A DNA stretch of 64,000 nt, from positions 7,343,501 through 7,407,500 of the forward strand of contig OX463809.1 in the NCBI GenBank assembly GCA_949825045.1, read 5' to 3'. The stretch is from Argyresthia goedartella. Lineage: Eukaryota > Arthropoda > Insecta > Lepidoptera > Argyresthiidae. The position numbers were made by a program, and so were the translations under genes. Positions within the stretch are counted from its first letter, which is position 1. Each line of letters starts with the position of its first letter. Under the pieces are notes generated by a model that worked only from the letters and a program-made list of their open reading frames with translations, was not told the DNA's origin and did not search any database. This document shows positions 19,301-31,300 of this stretch, one piece after another.

Positions 19301-22300
19301 ATTAGCACTTGTTTCTGGTACAGGTATTTCCGTCAGGGATTGACCAGTTTCATGTATTTCTGTCAGGGCTTGACCAGTTTCAGATCTTGATTCCAGTGTA
19401 GTGATGTTAGTTGTACAACCATCTCTTACAGCATTTTGTTGCGTTGCAATAAAGTCCACATCACTGAACACATTTCTATTTAAAGGCCATAATCCTGTGA
19501 CCCTAAACCCGTTGGCTGCAATCTCGCCTGTTTGGACTTTCAAATAGGATTTGCCAAACAGCTCCACAATATCATATGGACGTAGAGGTCTGTTCTTGTT
19601 TCTAATCCACATACGTGTTTCCTCACTGTATGGCTGCATCTTGTGAATCGTATGTGGAGGTAACGAAACTATTTCTACGTTATTTTCCCTAGATAGATCA
19701 ATTACATCGATATTACGAGTATGACTATAGTGGCCATCCAGTATCAGTAAAACCTTCGATTCAGGAGTCGGATTGGTGTGTTGAATGAAGTGCTTGACCC
19801 AGTCTGTGAAGATGTTCATTTGAATCCACCCTGATGGATGTGCAACTCCAAGTGATCCTGGAGGACAGCCTTTCATCAGCTGAGCACTCATGTTTTTCTC
19901 GGGAAAACAATGAACGGCAGTACAAAATTACCAGTAGCATTCATGCAAATAACTATTGTCATGAGGGATCCTCTTTCTGCTGATGTGAGAGCAGCTATCT
20001 GGCGTTTCCCTCTGTGACCGAGGATTTGTGGTATCTTACTTTGTACTATTGTAAGGCCAGATTCGTCCACATTGTAAATGCGATTTGGTGGATAGTTGTG
20101 TTTGGTGAAAACCTCTTCGAGAAGGTTGAAAAAAGCATTCACTTCTTCTGGCTCTGGCAAACGATGTACCAGTTTGTCTTCTTATCGAAAGCTTCTCTTT
20201 ATGACGATTAAGAAATAACCTCAACAACTTCATTCCAGCCATACCTGATTGACTGAAGGGATTCTGCAAATTGTTTCGCCTTGCTAACATATACGCCATA
20301 CGGCGAAGATCAGTTCTTTTTAAACCGTGAAACTTGCTTTCCATCAACAATATGTATTCTACCAGCTGAAGTTCAAGTTCGGTGCCCAATATTGTATTTC
20401 GTCTTAATGTAGTGGCTGCTGCCTCTTCTGGTGACTGTTTACTTTTTTGGGATAGGCGGAATAAAGTTGTCCTTGGCAGGTAGGTCTTACGTTTCTTGGG
20501 CGGTTGTGAAGGCAGCATCCTAAAAACATAGAATATAATTTTAATAGAAATAGTAGCATGCACTTATCATGTGAAATATAATGATCTAAATATGGAATAT
20601 TCCATAATTGGGCACCAACAACTGTTCATATTTGGATTTTCACACTTGTTCAAACTGGTATCAATATTTTTTACGAATCACAGTATTTTGACTAGAAAAT
20701 GTCACAAAATGTCAAATAAACATAATACCGATACAACAAATAGTATAACACGTATCTATACATACATAATAACCGATAATACATATTTACTACATACCTT
20801 GAAAAGTTTCTGCGTGACGACAAAACAAAACACGTCTGCCTCGCATGTGGCGTTCGCGCAACTGACGCGATGGCGTAAGTGCGGTAATAATAAGAGTGAA
20901 TGAAATAGAAGATGGTCGTGTGTTGCGCTTCTAGGTTATATTTTTGGAGTAATCAACATTTCCATATTTGGTTACTTTCCTCTATTAATCTTGATAGTAT
21001 TGTATATGTCTGTGGTCTGTGGTCCTAACCTAACCAAGACGAAATTATTGATTATTATTGTGATATGATTTAAAAAATCTAATTTTTTTCATAATGGGTA
21101 TACTCGGCGCCACGACTAAAGAGCTTTGTCCTTGAATGCGCAGTAGTCACTTTTCACAAGTGTTTGGCGCGGGGAAGTGAGGAGCGACGGGGGCGGTAGT
21201 CAGCGCCGGCACCTGATTCGTTGATCAGTCGCTTCCCGATGCCCGCACCGAAAGCACGTCTCGAAGCTTCTTGAGTACAGTCGCATACAATATTACCCAA
21301 GGTTATCTTTCGCCCCGGTCGAAAATGCCGAAAAATAAAGTACTGACTAGGCAAGCTAGAAAAATGGTTTACGATGTGAAGGAATATCATTACTGTCAGA
21401 TGAATAATATTTTTTGTGTTAAAAACTTAATTGTGGTTTAATTGTTACAAATTATTAGTCAGCGGGAAGAAAAGAGTGTGCAGGACTATTACTACAAGTA
21501 TCTATATTCACTAGGCCCTAGTGACTAGGGGCATTCTATGCTAGGGGGTTATTTATATATATGTTTCAACCTTGACGTTAACAAATGTTGTCAATAGAGA
21601 GTACCTATAGTTTATTTGACACAAAGTCCATTATTTACATCGGCTAATATCCCAATCAACAAAATATCAAACAGAGAAAAAATAGAAGTGAAGAAAGTCC
21701 TGAACACTCATTCCTTCACACTAACCCTAAAAACGCACTTCGGAATTATGCCGCGACTGTACACATGCGCAGTAATCCCCGCCAGTTTCTCCGAGAGCTC
21801 TTTATTCGTGGCGCCGAGTGTATCAAGGAGTGTTTCGTCCCATCATGTTCAAACAGCAGTGATAACCGGATTTGTTATTCGTACCAATTCTAGAATGTCT
21901 GCGAGAGGAATGTTTCAAGAATTATTCGCAGTTTTGTTTAGGCTAAGTACTTGGATCAATTAGTAATGATTGCTTGTGGGCTCATAAAGTTGCAGGATGA
22001 TAAAATAAAAATACACTAAATTTCTAAGAATATGTATGTGTGGTATTATTTATACAAAAATTTTGCTAGAAATATTTTACGCAAAATTGAAGCTGTGCAC
22101 CTGACATAGCTGACTCAGCATTGATACTAACAGAAGTACCACGGGTAGATGGATCGATGAGGTGCGACGCCCGCTGAACACGGGTGGGTGAACGGTCCTC
22201 TATTGTGACAATTTCACCCAATTCCCAGTGTCTGAGCACCCGTTACTGTTGATTCAGCTGACTTCCCTTCCCAAATCTCCTTGTTCTTGAGTTGCTGTTA

Positions 22301-25300
22301 TAGGCAGTCTGGGTTCTGGCCCAATAAATCTTGTCTGCACGGAATCTTGCCAGCTCGTCTGCTTTTTCATTTCCTTGGATCCCTTCGTGTCCGGGGGCCC
22401 ATGCAATAATTACTTCCGAAACACTTTCCAATGAGTAGGGTTGCCTTGCATTCATTGAATAATGCCGATTTATTCATTGGTTGTCTTAGCGCCTTTAACA
22501 CTTTGGCCACCATCAATAAATCGAAACATTATCCAGAAACTGCGAGTTGGCGGAAGTACTTTATAAGACTCGCCAGTCGGGTGCAAATCACAAAAGGTGT
22601 GCAAACCGTATTCCAGAGCCGAGCACTGCCTCGCGGGTTCTGACGTCATCCAGGGTTGTGCCAAAAATTCCCAACGTCCGCTTTGATTTTCGAATTATCG
22701 CCTAAGTACCAATAATCTTCAAAAAGTTTCATGTCAAGTTGCATAGCAAAATGGAGCAAGAAAGAGGGGCTCACCCACCCGCTGTGTTGACATTTACATT
22801 TCTATTCAGGTGCCAAGGTATATAAATGTATACGTTATCTAGTGTCGAGGCACAGAACTATGTAACTAAAAACTAGACATAAGGATTTGAAAACAATGCG
22901 TAAATTTATGAATTATTTATTTTATTATAAGAAAGTAGTTAGCGACAACCCTGGCTAGTCTGTGTATAGTCAAGTGTGTAAGGACCCGCTAGTCGAGTCG
23001 GCGGCGTGGGTAAAAGTCATCATTAGCTATGTATAGTCTGATACCGCGAGGTGGGTCGTCGTCGTGCAAACAATATTCGATAAAAACCCTGGCAGGTGCT
23101 TGGCACTGAAAGTGTTAAAGTTGCTTGACTACCTGAACATATTTCTACAGTCCTGTTTTCATATCTGATGTTTAGGGCAGCAGCACACATTCCATTATAG
23201 CGAAGATTTCCGCTTGGAACACGCTGGCGTATAGCCCCATTATACTATTCAAGATAAGGTAACCAGCTCTGCTAGTTTTTTGTGCTCTCATTTCTTGAAC
23301 CATCCATAAAGCAATTAACCCCCCTTTGTTCTATTTCTATTACCCAATTTTCTCTGGTTCCTATATGGCTGCGATATTTTTTATCAAATCGTATCATTCT
23401 TTATCATGTCACTATTGCCACGGGTGTATCGTGATATATGTGAGCACAGGTCCGCTTCTCAATCTAAAATAAAAGCAGTAGGGAATGGTTGCAACCACCT
23501 TAAAATAAAAATAATAGGTATTATTAATAAAATAATGCAAGAAAAGATATGTAAGTATGTAATGTTAATGTTGTACAATATGTTTAATTCTCTAACCCGC
23601 AGGTGGCTTTGAGGCATCGCGATTTTGAACCTTATGCCATGGTATTAAAATTCAACCCTATAACGGGAAAATGGCATCATATAATGCCTCGTTGAGAGGA
23701 AGAGCATATTGTACGCGTTATACATTATCAAATAAACCGCACTCGTTTGGCAAGGCAATACATAAGCAATTATGCAGCCTATAAATAAAAAATCTTCTAA
23801 AAATTCCCACCTGCAGAAGCTGAATCAGAACAGTTTGACTCCAGGATCTCAGCGTCAGTATCTTACTTACATGAGGGCTTTGGCTCCCCTGACTTCAACA
23901 ATGTTATGTTTTTTGGAATTCGACCTGAACTTCGACATGATCATAACTTTGGTAACTTGAGGTAAATTTCACGATTCTTATTCATAATTTGCCGTTCTTT
24001 TAACGAATAAATACGAAACGATAAAATATCAAAACAAACCGCTGAGTATAACCTACAATCACGAGAGGTCACTCATAGATCAGACTATACAGGGACTATA
24101 GATTGACGTTTTACATTGTTTTTTTTGTAGGTAAGGCTGGCAGGTAAATGCATTTTTCATACATCTTATGACGATAAATAAGGTCCTAGATAAGGTCAAA
24201 TGAATGTCATTGTGTTTTATGAAAATACCTTAAAATATATTTACTTATTTAGTAATCTGATAAATAGAAACTGTACAGAAAACATATTTCTCGAAATGGT
24301 TTTGAGATTTCCGTTCCTGTCCAGAAAGTTAGCCCCAGAAAGACAGCTTCAGCCGATCACGAATTATTACGCATCGATATAGTGATTACTTTCTCTGTGC
24401 ATCGATAAGTAAGAGAGCCTACGTTAAGTAATGCCATTTAAGCCACTGCTCTGGATATCTTCATTATCCAGCTCTGCCCACTTCGATCCACTGCTGGGTG
24501 TGGTGGCTATAGCCATTTTATCTATAGTATCAATCTTCAAGGTCCTGTGCCGACCGCATCCAGCGGGATCCCCTTAATATAAAAATGTACCGAGATTTTA
24601 TAATCATATAATGATAACAAATATCTCTCTCTCTCACCAAGAACTTGTTAGTCCCGCTTTGCGGTTGCGGCTCCACTTCTATACTGTCCAACGAGACCAC
24701 AAGCCGCACTGGCGTGTTGGGTAGCATCTTGTGTAGCAGCTGCACCTACAATCAAAGACGAAGTTTAACGAAATTATTGATTTGTTCTTAAATCTTCAAA
24801 CCATCCTATACGACGAATAGTTGGTAGGACGTGAGCGCATGAGCGTCCCTCTTTAGATAAATGAATGACTACCTATCGCTTCTGGTTACCCCGCTACTGT
24901 GGGCTCAGAAGTAATATATACCTAAGTGCCAGTTTATAAATGTCAATCGCTTATGAATTATTTGCCCATTATACCTCAGTTTACTGACTGCTGGGCAAAT
25001 TTATTTATTTAAATTTGGAAAACCAACAGCTATAAAACTAATTTTCTTAAAAGATAAAAAAGAAAGGGAAATATTAAACTGCACATCAAAAATACTGATT
25101 GGCTTAGCTGAAGGGTAAAGGTGGTTAGCGAAGCGAAGCCCCCTTTATCCTTCCTGTTAGGTTGAACATGCAAGAACAAGAAAAAATATTTTATCTACAC
25201 ACGTATCATAAACCCTCTTTACTGCGTACAAAAACCGCACGTTACGATCAGCATAATGTTAAACTACTTGGTAAAAACTCATTTCTTATCTGAAAAATTA

Positions 25301-28300
25301 CACATTATGACCATAATGTGTAGTTTTTCTACATATTATGACATTCAAATTTCGAACGCCAACGCCCGACTGCGTGCCGCCCCTAGTTTGTCTGTGAAGT
25401 TGGTACTGACATTCAAACGAACGCCGACGCCCGCCTGCATAAAGTTGGTACTACAGAACAAGCTAAACAATTGCAGAGCCACAATGCCGGTCAAACATGC
25501 GGTTCCTGAACACATCAAAGAGAGCTTATGATATGTGTGGAGATAAACTAGTTTAGGTAACTATACATAATTAGGCATTTATTTATTTTATTTTATTTTA
25601 TTTGGGACATCAACAGCACATAGATAAACAAATTACAAAGATACAAAATTAAAGCCAGTAACAGATATCCACAAAAATACAAGAGATAAATTTAAATTGA
25701 GAAACTTAAACAGATAGAACAGTGTGCAAACTTAATAAATAAGATCTCTTACATGTTAGAGCTAAGAGACAGGTATGTTTATTATGATGTTTATTTAAAG
25801 GTATATGTAGAATAAAGAAATAAATGATGTAAGATTTATGACGTGTTTGTGTATGCGTGTATGAATGAGTGTGAGAGGGTGTGTGAGTGCATGTGTGAGG
25901 TTCACTTATTCCTCCTTGATATTGTGTAATTTTTTAATAATGTCCTGACGGAATTTCGCCTTAGACGATGCAAACGGATCGAAATTGTTAAAAAGTTTAT
26001 TAAATTGATTGGTAAGGCGAACCATTGTTGAATTTTGAGCATAACTTAGGCATTAAAACTCTCGAGTGATATTATTCTCTCGAGTATTAATGCCCTCCAT
26101 TATGTAGCAGTCACATAAACTACTATAAAACATAAAAAGTGTTTTTGCTGATCCTTTTTTGCTGTCCAAATCAGTATTTTTGATGTGCGATTAAATACTA
26201 GCCAAAAAGAAATAGAAAGCCAATTACAGGTATTCACTTTTAGTATAGTTATAGTTACTCACTCACATATCCTTATAGTTATATATCCGAGTATTTGGAC
26301 AATGTAACTTTAATTTTACCTTGTAAGCCTTGTAGTGGGGTACGGAGGCAGCCATGATGTGTGATTGTTCTGTGTCGCCATTGGTGCCTTTTTTATCTGG
26401 AATTTATGTAATGGTGTTCAGTGACCACTCATCAAAGGGATGTACTGGCCCTTTCATGGATACTTATCTATGGATAATTAATAATGTTGTGCCCGTTTAT
26501 CTTTTCCGCTTTGTATTCTGTTATTGTTCTGCTATTTGATTGATTATAAATTATATAAACTACTCCAGACAATGCATTAAAATATTGCTGATGAATTGGT
26601 GTATTAGATAGAATTACTTAATTATTATTTAATTATTTCAATTTTACTATACATTTCAAATTGCAATTTATTTTATAATTATTCGGAATATTAACACAAA
26701 AACGAAATAATCTTTTTATAAAAAAAACCTTTTTTTCCATCTTAAAGTAAATGCGACTCACGCCTTTTCTTAGAGCTAAATGTTCTGAGAAAGGGGCCCT
26801 GCTGAAAACCAGTGCTGTGCAGCTCATGCTCACTGCATTGCATCACCACACCACACGGCAATAGCTGTAACTAAAAGTTTTTCACTCCACCCACTCTCGG
26901 TGTTTGTTTGTGCGTTTACTTTGTGAAGCGGATTCAAACACTCGCCGCCCCCGCTCTTCTCTCTTCGGCTCTTCTCCCCGCCCGTCGTGTGCTCACTGCG
27001 CCCGCAGTGACGTCATCGCATCGCGGCTGCCTACGTGCTTCTAAAGCTAGAAGCGCAGGACACGTCGCGGTGCCGCCACCACCACCCACGGACCGACCCC
27101 AAACGGAGAGGAGGAAGGAGAAGAAGGAGAAGAACACGCCCGTCTCCGGAGTTGACCCTACGCAGCACCTGTGGTGTTGATCGACTGCTCGCCGGCACTT
27201 CACTGGGCCTCCTCGGATTTATTCGAGGTCTCACCCGGTGGAGGAAGACCGCGTTAAGTCGGCACCACAGAGCCTGCATAACTACGGAGAAGTAAGAGGA
27301 AGACCCCGTTTTGAAGTTGAACGAGATGAAGAGAAGCCGCAAGCCGGAGGACCCTCCCCCCCCGCCCCCCGACGAGCCGGATCCGCCTGATGTGCGGATC
27401 CAAATCGACCGACGACGGCGCCGGGTCATCCAGGTCGTTAAGCGCGACATCTTCACCGGCGAGACCTTCGACCTCGCCGGCAACCTGCTGCAGATGCGAC
27501 AACCTGGCGCCGCCTCCAGCCCCATCACGGGCACACCGACGCACGAGGGGGGTATGGAAGAGTTCTTCCGCCCCCCCCCCGACTCACCAACTGAATTCCC
27601 GGCCGAGGTGCCAGCGAATGAAGACGCAGCCCGCAGAGCCGCGGCAACCGCCCTGCTCGCCTCCTTATCGCCGCCACCACCGCCGGCGATGACGAAAAGC
27701 CCGGTGCGGCCGACGCTGCCGACGAAGTTCCCAAACCTCAACCTGGGGAACGCACCGGGGGCCGTCCCGAGGCCCCCTAACCCGCTCATACGGGTGCTAC
27801 AGGGGTCTGCGCAGGGTCCGGACACAATGCCTAAAGACCTAAGGCTTGTGTACTGGAACCCGGACGGGATCACCAACAAGACGATAGACCTGAGGCTACT
27901 CGTGCAGGAGCATGATGTGCATGTCGTGCTTCTGTGCGAGACGAAGCTGCACCCCAGCCGAGAGCTCCGACTGCCCAACTTCTTCGTGTACCGCCGCGAC
28001 GAGTTATCTCCGAGGGACGTGCCGTACAGAAGCACGGCGGTCCTCGTGAGACGGGACCTCGTCCACGAAGAGTTGGAGCTGCCCGCCTTCAAGACGACAC
28101 GGTCCATAGGCGTCCGTCTGAAGACGGCCGACACGGAGCTCAAAGTCTTCGCAGCCTACAAGCCTCCCGGCGACGTCCACCATTTCCACCCGGAAGACAT
28201 CCGAGCGATGATGGAAGGAGCGACCCCCACACTGGTCGCAGGCGATCTCAACGCCAAGCACCACCAGTGGGGGTCCCACAGCATCAACCCCGCCGGAAGG

Positions 28301-31300
28301 GCCCTACAGGAAGATGCTGAGAACTCCAACTACGAAGTTCTCAGCCCGGGGGCCCCGACACACTACCCGACGAACCCCATGCATCGCCCGGATGTACTAG
28401 ACGTCGCCCTGGTCAAGAACGTACAGTTCCCCATCGCCATCGGGGAGCTGTACGACATCGACACCCCCCACCTGCCTATCTTGCTGGTCCTCGGGGTGGA
28501 GGCCGATCTCACGTCGGCACCGCGTCCAAGAACGAAGACGGACTGGCACAAATACCAGCTGGAGATGAACACAACGCAGCTCCTCGGCGGTGTTTCTATT
28601 GACCTATTGACCAGGCCTCCCAAGATGACACCGCCCTTCACCGCCTGAACCGCAGCCTGACATCAACTCCCGAGCCGGTCTGCCCCATGTTTGATCACAC
28701 GGGCAGGCGCCGCTACGCCGCACGAGATCGAGCCGCCATCCTGGCGGACCACTTCGCTGGGCAGTTCCAGCCCAACCCCATCGCCGACTACGAGCACAAC
28801 GCCGCTGTTGTGGAGCGCGTAGAGCGCTTCCTGGCGGCCCCCGCGCCTCCCCTCGCCGGCGACTACTTCATGTCGCCCCGCGAAGTCCGGAAGGTGGCCC
28901 TGAAGCTGAACCAGCGGAAGGCCCCGGGCCCGGACGGAGTCGTCGCGGGGGCCCTAGTACAGCTGCCAAGGAAAGCCGTCGTCTCGCTGACGCTGCTGTT
29001 CAACGGCATCGTGCGCACCGGTCACTTCCCCGCCCTCTGGAAGGAGGGCAAGGTGATCGTCATCCCCAAGCCGGGGAAGGACAGAAGACACCCGGGAGGC
29101 TACCGCCCGATCACCCTGCTGCCTCATATCGCCAAGCTGTTTGAGCGCCTGCTGTTACGGAGAATCCTGCCCCACATCCAGCTGAGGGCAGAGCAACATG
29201 GCTTCCGTGACAGCCACAGCACGACGCTCCAGTTTGGCGAGAGTCCTACACTACCTGGCGTCGGAGCTGAACAGGGGCCGATACACCGTCGGGGTCTTTC
29301 TTGACATCGAGAAGGCCTTTGACCGAGTGTGGCACGAGGGGCTCCTCTTCAAGCTCCTGGACGCAGGTGTGCCCCCAATGATCGGGCAGATCGTGGCCTC
29401 CTTCCTGGAAGACCGGCGGTTCTTCGTCTCGGTCGAGAATGCACACTCCCAGACGAAGGCCATCAGCGCAGGAGTCCCGCAAGGCAGCTGCCTTTCGCCG
29501 GTGCTCTACGCGCTCTACACCAACGACATCCCCACACTCGAGGGCCATCTCGAGGAGGGGGTGGAAGACGTTGTGCTCGCCCTCTACGCGGACGACAGCG
29601 CCTACTTCGCGTCGTCGCGCAAAATCGAGCTCGCCTGCAGGAAGATGCAGCGACTCCTGGACCTGCTGCCGCCCTGGCTAGACAAGTGGCGGACCGCGGT
29701 GAACGTCGGGAAGACAACAGCCCTGTTGACCACCCGCTCCCGCCGTCCGACCCCGCTACAGCTGAGGGGCCGGGACATCGAGTGGCAATCGACGGTGAAA
29801 TACCTCGGTTGCAACATCGACTGCTCGCTGCGCATGGTCCCGATGGTGCAACACTGCATCAACCGGGCCAAAGCCGCGCGGGCAATGCTCCGGCCTGTCC
29901 TGTCGTCCAGCCTGCCTCTGAGAGCCAAACTGCGGGTGTACAAGGCCTATGTGCGCTCGCGGCTCACCTACGCGGCTCCAGCATGGTACGCCCTGCTGTC
30001 GAAGACCCAGAAGGCACGGCTGCAGCGGTTCCAGAACATCTCCCTGCGGGTGATCACAGGAGCCGGGCGGTACGTGCGCAACACCACCATCATGAGGAAT
30101 ACCCGGATGCCCACCGTGGAGAAATTCGTCGCGCGGCTGGCACGGCGCATGTACGACTGCGCCGACAACAGCCGCCACGCACATCTCCACGACATTGCTC
30201 CGCATCACGCACGTCCGCCTGAAGGCAGACCACTCCCAAGAGAGTTGCTGCTCATCCCACTGTCGCCAGTGTAAGCCCGCAGAAGAGGGCGAAAGCACGG
30301 CACAGTGAAGAAGAAGAAGCTCCCGCACCGTTGTCGCCAGTGTATGCCAATAGACGGCGAAAGCACAGCACAACGAAGACCACGCGAGGCCCCTGACAAG
30401 TAGGGGCCACCCAAGACCGGGGGGGACGTTACCCCCCGAGTTGACGCCGCGGGCATGAGGCAACCATAAGTCCTCGACCCCGCAACCGTAGTGGTTCTCG
30501 CGCTCCGCGCGAAAACACACTCCGCAGACCACACGGCATTGCATCATGCGCACTGTTTGGCAATAAATGATTTTCTTTCTTTCTTTCTTTCATTTTTTAC
30601 TAAAATTTGGTTGTTACAATATTTTACGACCTTAGACATGCATTGTTTTGTTTATGTCATTGTGAGATATACTGATTAAGGACTACGATTATTATGACTT
30701 TAATGACAAAATTGCCTGATCTTGACTGTAGGTTAGCATATAGATTGTTAATCTGAGCAACAAAAGTACTTACCTTCACTAACAGCCTGAATGGCGTTCG
30801 CGACCGCTTCAGACGTCCCACTATCTCCAGTGTTTTGCCTCGACATATTCTGATTAGCAGACTCCCCAGGTCTGGGATACATCAGCATTCCGAACAAGCC
30901 GCTCGCTCCAGCATGGTCGGGTATAGACCCAGCTGTTGGCTGCAGGCTCCTACTCTTTAGGTCTACAAGACCGAGGCAGGAGAAGTTAAATTTAGAACAA
31001 GGCTCGTTGGCGTCAAGGTAGGGCAACTCAAAGTCCACCTCACCATCATCTTCTGCTATGCACAGGCCGTAACTGTGCACCGATCCGAGAGTGGTTTCTG
31101 GGTGTTCAATACTGCAAAAAGGACATATTTTTTTATAAAAATTAATTAATGTCTGATAATGGCTTCAAATCAAAGATGAGCTAGGATAGAAGATAATACT
31201 ATACTCATAGTATTGTTAAATTTTCCCCAAAATTATTGTGAGCTTTAGAAACTTATATTTTAATTTCAAAAATCAATTTAGTTGTTTACTTTAAAAACCC

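Larger units (their letters stand above)
11672..22390. repeat. tandem segmental duplication, unit B
   Basis: Second copy of 3198-11662. It is 10719 bp because it gained a LINE end (12841-13704), a 60-bp retroposon, a pogo-like element (18542-20982) and a 719-bp TIR element, and it lacks the 1866-bp element of unit A. These insertions account for nearly all of the 2254-bp length difference. It carries the functional Sin1 exons 6-7 and the broken Dsn1-like exons 3-4. Confidence 0.95.
26885..30595 (+). mobile_element. GC-rich Jockey-like LINE in Sin1 intron 3
   Basis: This is a strongly GC-rich block in AT-rich surroundings, antisense to Sin1. It holds an endonuclease frame (27311-28648) and reverse transcriptase frames (28687-30274). 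The 3' end has AATAAATGATTT followed by TTTC repeats at about 30562-30590. The 5' part (26885-27310) may be 5' UTR or remains of ORF1. An apparent internal deletion lies between endonuclease and RT, and a frameshift lies near 29228. Confidence 0.85.

Noticed and set aside
27031..28143. 370-codon open frame on the minus strand
   Set aside because: It is the complement of the Jockey-like endonuclease frame in GC-rich DNA. It has Ser/Arg-rich composition, no family words and no splice context.
29756..30553. 265-codon open frame on the minus strand
   Set aside because: Shadow of the RT frame in GC-rich sequence. The translation has no domain features.
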